Shown here: positions 14,379 through 28,000 of the stretch, piece after piece
How positions within the stretch are numbered: the first letter of the stretch is position 1
How the letters are laid out: every line of letters starts with the position of its first letter
NCBI RefSeq assembly: GCF_024763615.1
Contig: NC_077224.1
Location: 70,318,712 to 70,382,711, forward strand
From: Phlebotomus papatasi
Lineage: Eukaryota; Arthropoda; Insecta; Diptera; Psychodidae
DNA length: 64,000 bases
Reading direction: 5' to 3'
The notes under the pieces: generated by a model
Databases searched by the model: none
The model's input: only the letters and a program-made list of their open reading frames with translations
Told to the model about the DNA's origin: nothing
Position numbers and translations under genes: made by a program

Positions 14379-14913
14379 CTAGAGTATTCGAAATGCAAAA
14401 TATCGTTGTTTTAAATATCTAACTAGTCTATAAATTCACCATCTTTCTTTAGCAAAAATATCTTTAAAAAATATATTATTTATCGATACTTAATACTTAC
14501 ATAATACTTACCGATGAAGACCTGTGCAGCCAGGTACGAAATTTGAATGCCTTTCCAAGAAATCCAAATTCAACAAATTCGCTTAAATAATGAACCCTTT
14601 AAAGCGATTGACCAATCACCTTTAACAACTCAAAATGGCAATTTTTCTGGTTTTTAGTATATATGGACGAAATATTCACCAAGAAAGAAAAGAAATTAAT
14701 AAGGCCGTTTTTGAAAAAAAAAAAAAAACAAAAAACATATGAGGGGTAAAGGCAAAAGGAAATAAACGCCTGGAGATGATGTTCTCTTTATTGAGGTTAC
14801 CGAAAACCGGAAGTTCAATTCAATTCAATTCAATTCAAGTTGATATCTTTTACCCTTTAAACTTCAGAGCAGTGACAAGTTTAAAAAAAGCGGATTATAT
14901 AGCTGCTCTCTCT

Positions 14914-15154
14914 CTATAAAGCACTCGGTCTATGATGCAAGTGTCCCGGGTTCGAATCCCCTTAGGTCACCAGAAATTTTTCTGGCGTTAAAGGTGTTCG
15001 AATTGCCTATAGTGAGCTTCACTGATGCATGTGATTTCACGGGCATGGGACTGACAACCCCATCCTTGTGTGAGAAAAAATAGTAATGGATGTTTCAAAC
15101 TCCCTTTACGGGAAGGCCTAAGTTCCTCTATGGAACGTTGTGCCACCATTTGTG
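14914..15154 (+). mobile_element. Probable tRNA-derived SINE
   Basis: The 5' part resembles the second half of a tRNA: an anticodon-arm-like stretch, then a clean B box GGTTCGAATCC followed by a closing stem. About 180 bp of unrelated tail follow, ending near GGAACGTTGTGCCACC. A paralogous empty site exists: the flanking repeat, uninterrupted, reads gctctctctttgaattcga at about 20,695-20,713, and here the same repeat is split. The A box is poorly preserved. tRNA origin is inference from the B box. Confidence 0.5.
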
Positions 15155-16395
15155 TTCGAGCAGTAAAATATTTAAGAACCTAAATATTTGAAAAAAAATC
15201 TTTATTGCATATATGGAGAAAGAAAGCTTAAATATTGAAGTTAAATATTTACTGTCCAAATTAAAAATTTCCTATTCTAAATTAAAGATTAATTATGCTT
15301 CATCTAATCTAATTTAAAAGTTCCTTCCATCCTCATCAGCTTAAGAATTAATTAAATCTTAAAGGAGCTTGATAATTTCATTTCAACATCTTTACTTTAG
15401 CTAATTGCTTCTGATAGATGAATCAGTTGATTGATTATGCAATACTTTATAACGAAAATTTTATTGAGAGAATTTGTTAAAAAAAAATGTGGTTTTTAAA
15501 ACTGCCCCACTATTCCCTATTGTGGAATACATTTTTCTTATTTATTGATGATGAGTAAGAAATGTCCTAGTGAGAATGAACTCACCACATGTTTATTAAA
15601 ATTGACCCCTTAGGCAGGTTGAAGGCGTCCTCCTGAGCCATTCCAGCCCAAAAAAAATCTTGTCCTCATAAATTGTGTTGATATCGTCAGACAAGAAGGT
15701 TTAAATTTATGATCACTCTTTCTTCCGTCCTTTCAGATCCTTAGATTGTCCAATAAATACAACAACAAAAAACTTCCAGAATTAAAATAAAAACAGTGAT
15801 AGCATCACTGAGATCCTGAGAATGTTGAGTGTAATATTTCAAAATTTCAGGAAATCTTTCAATCAGATAAAAAAAACTACCACAAAAAGCCCAAAAGCAG
15901 ACAATTTCCTCAAGTTCTTTGTCACAGAAAAATTAGCTGGGATTTTTTGTGGATTTCTAGTGAACACGAACCTATGACTTTTATTTAATTTTAATTCCAT
16001 TGATGGTGATATATGATATAAATATCCCGCTGTTTAATAATTTACACACAACAAATTTCTCTTGAGCATGCTTTTTGAGAATTTATGTAAATCTAAAGTA
16101 AAAATGTTGTATTCTCAGACAATATAATGTGTGTTTCGAATCAACATCAAAATTAATATTGACTAAATTGAAGCTTGGAAGAATAGAGATAATTTAGGTA
16201 GAAAATTTATACACTTCCAATGGCGCTTTAGACAGAGATTTCTTCTCATAAAAATCAGTCAGGAAACGTGGAGTGTGCAGATAAGCTAAATTATTTTGCA
16301 GAAATATGAATTTAAAGGTGTCTCATATGTAACACCCATTACTTATTTTTTTAAAGATCATGCCAGATTAAGTGTCAAAGTAGTTTTACATCACA

Positions 16396-16963
16396 TAGGG
16401 GAGACTGGGGCAAAATTTGTCAGAACGAAAATTTCAATATTCACTATTTTCAAAAATAAAATAGACTGAGGCTTGAAATTTTTATTATAGATAGCCTTCA
16501 TGAACCTTCTTAAACTTACAAAATTTCAAGGGATTCGAGAAAGGATTATGTAAAATAAAACATAATGAAATTTTGAGCCCTATTTTTTGGAATATTTGGC
16601 TTACAGAAAATATCAATACTGATTAGCTCAATTTAAGCACATTTCTCGTTAAGATTGAGAAAAATTATTTTCGACAAAATATGTCTATTTAATATTTTTA
16701 ACATTTGCGAGAGTAAAACGTCACAAATTATCCGAAGACTGACAAATTTGCCCCAGAAATTTTGAGAATCTCCACAAAATCGACTTTTAGAAAATGATTC
16801 GAAAATCACATTTCTTTCGAGATAGAGGAAAATAATATTCTGCAATGTTGTAAAGCAGTAAATTTACTATAAGAATATGCTCATTATAAAACGTTTAAGT
16901 TTTCTCAAAGCTCGTGAAAGAATTAAATATGCGTTTTGAGAAGTTTTTCCCCAGTCTCCCTTA
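16396..16963. mobile_element. TIR element of the TAGGGGAGACTGGGG family
   Basis: The left end TAGGGGAGACTGGGGCAAA is mirrored by the right end TTCCCCAGTCTCCCTTA. Internally, 'aaatttgtcag' near the left end is echoed by 'ctgacaaatttgcccc' near 16,740. The interior is AT-rich with no transposase. This is the shortest and cleanest member of the family in the window. Confidence 0.6.
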
Positions 16964-17270
16964 CTCTTCATGAATAATAACTAACGAAGTCAAAAGGCTC
17001 ACTGTAAAAGTGCAATATTTATGCCTATTTTTAACGTAAGGATAAAATTGACATTACCGGAATTGTTACTTCTTTAAATTTTTTTTTTTAAATATTTTTT
17101 TTGGTACGAGCAATAAGTTCTTTGGCTATTTAAGAAGTTATACAGAATTTCATTAAGAAATTCCCTTTCGTTTTTGATGACTTTTCTGTCTTAAAGATTG
17201 TTTATAAAAAAATATAATCATTATAATGAATAAAATCGTTGTTCGTTTGGTATTTCGTAAGGACAACTCT

Positions 17271-17924
17271 ACACTAAGAAAAAATCGATGTAATTGTTAC
17301 TCTTTTTCGTTGTAAAATGTAGTAAATAAGAGTTGGAACAACTCTTCATGCGAGTTGAATTAATTCGTCGGATATCGATATAATTATTACTCTTTTTCGA
17401 TGTTCATCTCGACTGAAGTATATGCTTAAGTGTTTTCGTTTTAAGAATCAGTCAAGAAGATTTTCGTGTAACAAAGTTCATATGGAACATTAACTAGAAA
17501 TACGCCTAATAGTGTTTCATGAAGACATGCGCGTGCATCATACGTGATATTTCGCTCGGCATAATAGGGAACTTGAGGTCAAAAAAATATTAATAAAGAA
17601 AATGATAAAATAAAAAACATATAATTGTAAAATCTATCCATTTTGGGATTTGAGAGAGTTATTTTAACTCCAAAAAATTTTTTAACCCTTGAAACGAGTT
17701 ATTTTAACTCTTAAAACGAGTTATTTTCAGTCTCAAAAAGAGTTATTTACACTCATTTTTGTCATGTAAATTTTAAGAAAAAAAGTTAAAACAACTCTTC
17801 CGAATATTACACCTAAATACAAGTAAAATCAACTCTAAAATATAGTTAATCGAAAATCACAATGAAAAAGAGTCAATTTAACATGGATTCGAGTAAGTTT
17901 TACTCGATTATTATTCTGAGTGTA
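17271..17924. mobile_element. CACTNAG-type MITE with repeated internal words
   Basis: The ends read CACTAAGAAAAAAT and the approximate inverse ATTATTCTGAGTG. The interior has a run of near-identical words of the form GAGTTATTTTAACTC at about 17,650, 17,697, 17,718 and 17,740, which are themselves palindromic. No ORF. Confidence 0.5.
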
Positions 17925-18517
17925 CGTTCAAGGCAATGCTCATGGTTTAGTCGTAAAGCTCAAATACGATATCTGTGACTTCTCTCAAAAAACTCAAAAC
18001 ACTATTAAGAATTTTAAGAAATAGGAAATATGAGGATGATTAATATCACCAGAAGAATTTCAATTCATCTGCAAAAAAAGCACGGGAAATGGCCAAAAAT
18101 TTCCATAATAATACAAATGGTTATTCTACTAAAAAAGGCTTATAAAATATCACATAAATAATTTTTAAATCGCACAATACACAAAAACGTAAATATATTT
18201 TCTCCCAACAATCCTTAACAGATGTCCAATTAAATTTAATTGGCTCGAATCAACAACGCGGAGACTCTTGATAACATTTCAATTAAAATATAAGAAGAGG
18301 CAGTAAATGGAAAGAAAAAAAAACAGGTGATCTCTTTGTCCATTTGACCTAAATAAATTACTAAATAGAAAAGGCGAGCACACCGTGAAGTTTGATTTTA
18401 AATGGTTGGACCTCATGGAGTGAGTGCTTGATGAAAAGGGATAAGAGGTCCCCCAAGGATATATCAACACACCATGAGAGGCATTAAAAGGTCTTTTCTT
18501 CCATTTCTTAACCATCT

Positions 18518-18523
18518 TTTATT
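18518..18523 (-). terminator. Candidate poly(A) signal of the lipase gene
   Basis: AATAAA on the minus strand, about 190 nt beyond the lipase stop codon. It is the nearest canonical hexamer I noticed downstream. Position fits a short 3' UTR; no transcript data. Confidence 0.4.
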
Positions 18524-18712
18524 GTGTCGTGTGGTGAAATCACAAATATTGTTATCCATTGATGTCCTCAGCAATAATCGTGTCGGAAGATATTTGGTGT
18601 ATCGGCAACAACTGGCGTATTGAACATTGGACAGAGGCGGAGGCTGCAAAGAGCAAAAGATATTCATCAGGTAAACCGGTCTCCTTTCAATGCATTTTCC
18701 ACCTGAATAAAT

Positions 18713-19044
18713 TTACTTTGATTTGTGCTCCAGAGATTCAACAATAATGTACTCAATGTAAACACGAGGACTCGCAATGAGACGCCACGTGAGAGGATTC
18801 AGGGGATTTGTCTTGTATTCCCAATTGACGATGGCATACTTGGGTATCCCAACATCCTTCCCCGGCAGCACTGACACGTACTTATGACCAGGCTCATAGT
18901 ACGTCGGCTCAGCTGAAAAAGGCATCTTCTCCGTCTCGGTGTTGTGGTGAGATCGAATAATGATGGACATCATGCCAATTTCTCCACCATGTACAACACT
19001 CTCCTCCGAGCTGGAAATTTTTATCTTTACCTTGTAGTGCGTGC
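18713..19044 (-). CDS. Lipase exon 6, C-terminal PLAT-like domain and stop
   Basis: It begins after a CTTCAG acceptor in phase 1 and ends at TAA (18,713-18,715). The roughly 110 residues form alternating beta segments with WEY..NPLNPLTW near the end, consistent with the lipase-associated PLAT/LH2 sandwich. An 80-bp intron separates it from exon 5. Confidence 0.88.
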
Positions 19045-22000
19045 CTGAAGCAGAAAAAGAATAATTAATTAGTTAGGCAATGTTAATGGCTCTATTCTGA
19101 GTGAGGGGACAACGCTGCACTTACGACAATAAGGTTTCTGGGCATCTGTTATGAGATATGCTTTTATGGAGCTACTCTCTCTGATACTGCCACTCTCGAT
19201 GGCTCGTCTGTAGCTTTTGTAGCTGTGGAATCCAAATTGGAAGCATTTGTGACCATCACGATCGCACTTGAAGCAGTTGCCAGCTTTGAAACTCTGCGGA
19301 AGACAAGGGACATTTTCTGAATTTCCATTTTGTTTTAACCCTCTACGAACCAAATGGTTATATTTAATAATCCATGTCCATAGGAATTTTTTTTGTTTTT
19401 CATTATTTTAAAAATTAAAAATTATTTCGATGGCTCGGAATATAAATCGAATAACTCGATTTTTTTCATTTTTCTCGGTATTACATGACACTTTTTACCT
19501 TCCATGTAGAGTTAATTATTCACAAAGTTGTAAGGGTTCTAAATCTTAAAAACCCTATACTCAGTATGTAAAATCTGAGCTTCAAATTCAGCGTTATTAA
19601 TTTCTTACCGATCGATGTATTATATCCTTACTCTATACTCGAAAACATTTAAAAGAAGAACATTCAAATTAAAAAGAGGAGACAAAGCGTCCCAGATTTG
19701 CGGAATGCTCGAACTCACGAGATAGAGCTCACCGTGAATTAGTTTTTTTCAAAAAATCATTGAAAAAGCTTGAGCCAATTTTGAGAAAAAACCGAAAAAA
19801 CATCTTTTTAGGGGATTTTATTTATAGGAGATGAAAAATTATTCAAAAATCGGTACTTAACCGTTTCATTACCGATTATGACCGATGCAGCAGGGTTCGA
19901 AATTTCAATACCTTTCCAAAAAATTCAAATTTAACCAAATCGGTTGAAAAATGAGCCTTCCAAAGTAATTGACATTTAACCTTCAATAATTCGAAATCAA
20001 GAATTTTCCGGTCATAGGTATGTTTAGGCGAAATGTTTGCCAGGACTAGCTCTGAAACTTATCCAAAAATTATTGAAAAAGCTTAGGCCAATTTTGAGAA
20101 AAACCGAAAAAACATGTTTTTAGGGGCGGGGAGGGGATTAAGGGAAAAGGGGAAAAAGTCTAGAGATATTGTTTTTTTTTATTGGGGGTCATCGAAGACC
20201 GGAAGTCGATATCTCTTACCGTTTGACCTCTAGCTCGAGAACAAATTTAAGGTCAAGTAAAAAAAAATCCGAAAAAATTATTCAAAATCGGTACTTAACC
20301 GGTTCATCACCGATGAGAACCGATACATCCGGGTTCAGAATTTCAATACCTTTCCAAAAAATCCAAATTTAACCAATTCGGTTGAAAAAGGGCCCTCAAA
20401 AGTAGTTGACCTTTGACCTTCAATAATTCAAAATGGCGAATTTTCCGGTCATAAGTATGTTTGGGCGAAATGTTCGTTTGGGCTACCGCTAAAACATATC
20501 CGAAAATCATTGAAAAAGCTTGGGCCAACTTTGAGAAAGACCGAAAAACATGGTTTTGGTGGATATAGAGGGGGGTGGGGTGGTAAACAAACGTCGAGAG
20601 ATATTGTTTTTTTATTGGGGATCATCTAAGACTGGAAGCTCTTACCGTTTAAGCTCCAGAACAGTGAAAAGTTGAAAAAAGACGATTATATAATTGCTCT
20701 CTCTTTGAATTCGAGCAGTAAAAAAAAACATTAACAATAAGGAAGTCAGTCTTCTGTTTTTTTTACCGTGGACATTTTTTGCATTTTTTTAATTGGAAAA
20801 TTTACTGCACATTTTCAAATAGTTAATTACCAAGAAAAACAAGTTACATAGCTTTCGGTCACAATATGGACCTTCTTCAGTGGTCGATTAAATTGTGTTT
20901 TCGCAACTTTTCTCAGGAACCGATTGATATTGGGACCGAAAGCTCTGTGCAAGACCAAAAAAGTGTTTTCCTCTTAAGGTGACCACTTTTCCCACAGGAA
21001 AACAGCGGATACACTCCCTATCAAGAAAATCGCGCCAGTTCCCATTATTAGAATTCAACAATGTTTCCTAAAATTCTTAAGAAATAAGAAACAATAAGCC
21101 CAATGAATAGAATAGCTTACTAATAGTAGGAGTTACTAATGGTCTTCGTCCTTCTGGTTTACTATGTCAAAGTAAAAAGTCAAAAGTCGGGGCACTTTTC
21201 AAACAATAAGCAATTCACTAAAAATTGTAAATTTGTGCCAAGTTGTTTATATAGAAAAATGTCAATTGTTTATTTTTAGAATAGTGCCCCCACATCTTCT
21301 GTTATGCCCTGTAAAATCCTGGACAGATTGAGAGACAAAACTGTGGAAACTCCTTATTGATTAGAGAAAGTGTTAAATTGTTGTACTAAAGAAAGAAAAA
21401 AAATTTACTAGAAAAGAAAATAAAGAAGGCTCTCTTTATGCTCCAGATGAAGGCTTGGAGACCGAGCCGAAAGCTTTGGGAAGAGTTGCCGTTTTCCTAA
21501 AAATGACTCCACTTTCCAACGAATTCCGGTTCCTTTCTACTAAATTAAGTATGTTACTTGCAAATTTGGACACAATCTAAAGACTTCCATCCATTTATAA
21601 ATGGACCACGACCTCAAAAACATTTGCAAAAACTGTAAATCTTCATTTATAAATTCTTTTAGCACCATTTTTAGCAATCTTAATAGAAAATCAATAGAAA
21701 ACAGATAAAATTTAGTAATTTTGTGTGGGAAAAATGTACAATTATGGGCGTGGCTAACAAGGAGATGTGGCAGCTTCCATTGATTTCGCCTTTGGTCAGC
21801 AAATCCATGAACTTATCTTTTAGTTTGCTGAATATTGGCGACAATCATTCTTGACTAATTTTTTTGTTAAGTGTAGTATGAGATTTGGAATTTTAATGAA
21901 AATTTTGGTGCCCAAAAAACCCGAAAGGGGTGTGGTTTAAAATAACTTTTATGAAGGGACTTATTAAAGAAATACATATAGGGGAAACCTTTGAATGCGG

Positions 22001-25000
22001 CAGCCTTTGAATATTTAAATTTTTCTCTTATTTTCCAGAGCAAAAACCCCATGCTTTTTAAACTATAGTCAATAGAACCAATTATTTTCTATTAACTTTG
22101 ATTAACAAAATATAAATTTTTCTTTGGGAAATAAGAGAAAAAATAAATGTTCAAAGGCTGCCGTATTCAAAGACAGACCACTTTACACTACTACCTTCTT
22201 TTCGTACAATATGAAATAAAAAGCCCTAAAAGAGCTTATTTTAACCCTTTAACGACGAGACACTTTTTACGGACTGAAAATCAACAATAAAAATTAAACT
22301 GAGAAACATAATCAATGATAAGTCTTACATCTAGCTATGGAAAGTCCAACAGAGTCTGATTCGGTGTATTTTGTGCTTCTATGAACGATAGGGACAAAAG
22401 TATCCCAAAAATTTAAGTAATTTTTCTGACAATACCAATGAATAATATTTTTCGCTTTAATGAAAAATATTACGTATAAGTATTGTATTTTAATTGTCAA
22501 AAGGGTTTAGCTTAAAAAAAATTCATTATAAAGTATTCATTATAAAGTATAAAAAATAAATAAAATCAATTATGAATTTGAGAATTTAAAAATTAGCCAT
22601 TTTTGAGCTTAAACATTTACTACATAGTAAATAACTAGAGACTTGCAAAAAATATTCTAGATTCCTTCAACCTTCTACTTCACAATTATGTACAGATATA
22701 AGAAAAAAATAACTTTAGGTAGTCAGGAAAAATTATTTTCTTTATGGGACACCGGTGTTCCAATCGTCCTTAAAGGGTTAAAGAAAATGATAGGAATAAG
22801 GTTGCCGTAAAATAATACCTTCTTGGAGTTTCCCAAATTGTCCAAGAAATTCAATTATTTCTGATTTTTTTCTTAGATCTTTACAATTTGGTTTTCAATT
22901 ATTTCTGATTTTTTTCTTAGATCTTTACAATTTGGTTATGAAAATTCAAATAAGAACTTAGAAAAATTTCTAAAAATAATTAAGTCATACCTCGTAGCTA
23001 TCACAGCTAATGGCAATGAAGGGACATTTTGGAGAGATGCTCTCAGTGAAAAACTGGTAGCTTCTTAAGTGGTCGCAACTGACAAACTGTTGGACACCCC
23101 AAAAGAATGATCCTCTTTCTTGCTCGATGTACGTGGACATGTCTTCGCTGCATCCTGGATTGTTAAAACCTCCATTGGGAAAGAAATCCAAATGCCCAAT
23201 CACCTCGGACATTCCAAGGCCTCCGCTAGTGAATGGTCTGGCATCCGAATGTATAATGTCCACGTATTTGGCATCCGTACGATCAAGCCGGACAATGGGA
23301 TCCACTTGGGAGAAAAGAGGTTCAGCCGGATCCATTCCTGTAATTCTGCCCAAGGTAAGGTTAAAATCACGCTGCAAGGTAAATCCAGCGTAGCCTGAAA
23401 GATGAGACCCCAGAGAATGCCCGATCATGTGAACCTTATCCAAATTGGGAAGATTCAGCTCCTCCTGCGGACAAATCATCCATGTTAAACTTTCAATTGC
23501 AGAAACTTTATGAGTATCCACTTACATGAATTAAGTGAATTATATGTGCTGTTATGGCCCCTACGAGGCGTATATTGGCCACAGCTTGAGTGTAAGGGGG
23601 ACTTGAGCCACCGCCCCAATCCACCACCACAACACTCGCTGTCCCATAGAGATCTTCATCCAAAAGAGCATTCACCATGCTTTGGATCTGAAAGACAATT
23701 CATTTAGCGCATATTTCTCAATCGCAATAAAATCCTACACCTCACCCAAGGTCTGTCTCCAGATTCCAAGTATCCATGAGCCACAAAATAAATATTCCCT
23801 CTCGGATCGATTCCCACCGACTTTATTTGGTCAGGATCATTGATGTCGATGAACTTTGGCAGATCTCTCCTGTTTTTATTGAACACTGGATAGTGTGGGC
23901 TGATCTTAGAAGGGCTTTCAGGATAGAGGCTTACAGGTCGGGTCTCTACAGTCCATGGAGGTGTAATTGGAAAACATCCGTACACGCCATAGCATTTAAT
24001 ATCATTTATATCTGCAAAAGTTGTAACAAATTTCAAGACTCTGTAGTTGGATTCGTTATGCTCTGCAGCATAAGCTGCACGGAACCACATTTGAATTATA
24101 ATGCAAACATGTACTGCCATCTAGTTTCGGAGGGGCAATATGCAATAGGAACACATTTTAAAAACACAAAGGCAGTTGTTCCCGATTCTTTTGGAGATTT
24201 CTTTTTATATATTTTTCTAATGATTTTTTTTTTGTCCGACAAAAAGAAATGTAATTCACAAAGAATCTTTTGTGACAGGATCAGTAATATAAAAAAAAAT
24301 TGATTAAAATAATGAAAAGTACTAAAAGCCTTTGAAACATAAAAACATTTAGTAAAATTTTACTAAAAGACAAATGAATTTAGTTTTCACGCAAAACTGT
24401 AAAAAATGCATTAATAAGTAATTGAAAAATGTTTAAAATCTACACCATTGATACATCCTTATTACTAAGAAGTGTTTTACATGTATTTTCTATCATTTTT
24501 CTCATAGTAATCCAATTAATGAAATAAACAAAAACATCATACGCAAAATAGCAACAAATCCCATTAGGAGGGAAAGGCGCAGTTTCAAGCAAGAATTTAA
24601 AAATTATTTTAATTTTTTTCAAAAAGCTCTAATGATTTTTTAAGCAAGGATTAATTTAAATATAGTGTATTATTTATTTTCCACTCTCCCTATGTTGAAT
24701 TAAATACTTTTTTAAGATGTAAATTCTCTAAATACGATGATACATCTAACGAACCAATAAATTAAAAGAGGAAACATTTTTCATCTTATTTATAATTTGA
24801 AAATATTGCATATCTACAAACACAGAAGATTTTTTGAAATTTTAAGGTTTTAAGATTTGAGGGTTTTCATCTAAGGAAATTTAATATGCCACTTTTGTCG
24901 CTGCGCAGAATTTTTTTAAATGAAATAATTTATTTAAAAATAACTTTACGAAGGAGTATTCGATTAAAGATAGGGAAAAATACTCTCTCTTCGAACGTTT

Positions 25001-28000
25001 ATGTCTTCGAATTAATGCGAATTTTCTTTTATTTTTCCTAAGAGATTTATACATTTTTATTAAATATTAGTTAGCTTATCATCAATTATTGATAATTATG
25101 TGATCATTGTGTATAAGTCTCTAGGAAATATAAAAGAAAAATCACATTATTCGAAGGCATGAACGTTCGAAGGAAGAGTACGTTCCCCTATATTTTTGGT
25201 TTTTCTCTTTACTGGAAATCAAAATTTTGTATATCAAAAATTTTTAGAAACATTAAGAAACTAGGGTTACACACCGCATAAGGGCGGTTGCGAACACAAC
25301 GATTTTTTCATAAGACACCAAACGCTCCAGAGTACAAGACTCTCTCTCATTGTGGATATTTTATTGACGTTTAAGTATTTTGCGATTATTAATTTAGTTG
25401 ATTTATCATGATATTTTGCTAAATTAAATATAATCAAAGATTACAGATCAAGTGAAGAAACATTTCCTACGTTTGGTTTCGGAGGTAGGTCATCGATGTT
25501 GGGACAGCGCAGCGTTAGACGCGTAATAATATGGGGAAAATTCTAGCGTTTAAATAAATTCATTTATATTTATTCAACTTTAACTCTTTAAAGACGATTG
25601 GAACATCGGTGTCCCATAAATAAAATAATTCTTCCTGACTACCTAAAGTTATTTTTTTCTTATATTTGTACATAATTGTAAAGTAGAAAGTTGAAGGAAT
25701 CTAGAATATTTTTTGCAAATCTCTAGCTGTTTGTTATGTAGTAAATATTTAAGTTTAAAAATGGCGAATTTCTAAATTCTCAAATTCATAATTGTTTTTA
25801 TTTATTTTTTTACTTCCATTTTTTTTAAGCAAAACTTTTCTGGCAATAAAAACTACAATACTCATACGTAATATTTTTCATTAAAGCGAAAAATATTATT
25901 TATTGGTATTGTCAGAAAAATTACTTAAATTTTTAGACTATTTTTGTGCCTATCGTTCATAGAAGCACAAAATACACTGAATCAGTCTCTGTTGGACTTT
26001 CCAAGGTTAGATGTAAGACTTATCATTGATTATGTTTCTCAGTTTAATTTTTATTGTTGATTTTCAGTCCGTAAAAAGTGTCCCATCGTTAAAGGTTTAA
26101 ATAATTATTATTGAATTTAGAATTTATTTTTCGATTTTACGTTCTTGCTGAATCTGGTTTCTCCTTAAGAAATTGTTTTGAGTATAGAGGGAGGTGGGGC
26201 TACTTTGAGCTGTGCGCCTTGATATACGATTTTTTCGCATATTTCTAAAAAAAAAGTTAGGCCTCATAATTATTTTATTTAGTTTTACAATTGTTTTGTA
26301 GAGCCAAACTACATTACGTTAAAGCCCAATTCCCTTTAGAAATATCCAAAAAAGTCGTATATCAATGTAGCCCTACAGCTCAAAGTATCCCCGCCTACAC
26401 AGTAAAAAAAAAATTAACAACATTAAAGTGTGTTATCTTTCACACCACTATTATAGTGTTAAATTTTGAAAAAGTGTTTAATTTAAAATTGTTTAATTTA
26501 AAGTTGTTGACTTTCAAGATGTTGAATTCGGAATTGTTGTATTTAAAAATTGTTGAATTTTTATGTGTAAACTCAAAAATTGTTGAATTCTGTTTATGGT
26601 GAATTTTTATTCCATTTCGAAGATTTGGATTTTTTGCCTTTTTAGGCATTTGTAATGATTTTTCCTGTACTCGGGATCCCCTCTAATGCGAAATAATTAC
26701 ATTTGATGCTCGGATCTTCACGATATACTTATTATGCATATAAATATTTGATGTTCTATATGACTTTTGCCCAATGAAAAGCATCTCGACTGAAGTATAA
26801 GTCTTAATTGAAAATTCAACAATTTTTATACAATTTTTGTTTAAAAATTCAACAACTTTGGTTGAAATATACAAGGCTTCACGCTATAATAGTGTGAAAA
26901 ATTATGAACAAACTATAATAGTGTTAATTTTTGATCATGTGACAAAAAATACCATAAAATTGTGTATTTTTTCACACTATTATAATGTGAAAAACTATAA
27001 TCATACTATAATTGTGCTAATTTTTAGATTTTTTCAACAGTTTTAAATCACGAAACATTGTTTAAAAAAATTTATGACTATAATTGTGAGAAATTTTACA
27101 CAGATCGCAATTAAATAAATAATTTATCCGATTTCACACTATTATAGTGTTAAAATTTTACACATTCTCAAATTAAATAATATTGTTGAAAATTTTTCAA
27201 CTATAATAGTGGTAATTTTCAATCGCGTGACAATAAATAACCAAAATATTGCGTGTTTTTTAAACATTTTTAAATTAAACAACTAAAATGGTCGATTTTG
27301 CAATATTATAGTAGTAAAATTTTACACACTTTTTACTGTGTAGTTAAGAAATAAGAATCAATTATTTTCACTTCTTTATGTTCTGGAGGTTAAACGGTAA
27401 AAGATAACCATTACCACTTTTCGGTGACCCCGCCCCCATAAGTCTTGTCTATAGGGTAATCTTTTCTTCTTTTTTTTCGCTCACCCATTTCCCCACTACC
27501 AAAACCTTGTTTTTTTGTTTTTTTTTTTTTGTAAACAGCTCCAGGGATTGCAGTTTTTCCTTTTGGATTTGTAGGTAGTCCATGTGAACATCTCGTCCAT
27601 AGACATTTATGACTGAAAAAAATTTCGACATCATATTTTCGAAAGTCAACGTCAAATATTTTTAAGTACCAAAAACTGAATTGAAAAGAAAATGCATTTG
27701 GAATTAAAAAATATATATATATTAGTATTAGTATTGATTTTGCTCTTTATTTCGAAAATTTTTACTATTTTTAATTTCATAAAATTTAATTTTTATTGCA
27801 ATTTTGCTTCATTTTCACCTAATACGATAATTATATATCTTAATTATATATTTCCGTATTTTTCGTATATGACTTTGGCGCCAAGATGATTAATCGTAAA
27901 AGAAAATATTTGCATGTAACTTTTGCTGTTGTTCTCATATTATTTTGGGATTTTTTCTTGGAATTATTTCTACTGCGGAAAAAATAATTTACTACTCATT

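Larger units (their letters stand above)
13923..15519. mobile_element. Composite TIR element of the TAGGGG family with nested insertions
   Basis: The left end TAGGGGAGAGTGGAACAGTT is matched by the inverse of the right end (about 17 of 21 positions). The right end reads ACTGCCCCACTATTCCCTA on the plus strand. Between them lie a smaller palindromic element (14,189-14,378), a copy of the dispersed 'accgat' repeat (about 14,500-14,910) and a tRNA-type SINE. The outer boundary is less certain than in the sister copies because of these insertions. Confidence 0.4.

Noticed and set aside
23776..24303. 175-codon plus-strand open frame
   Set aside because: It is antisense to lipase exon 2, which has clear family motifs and splice sites; the plus frame shows no domain.
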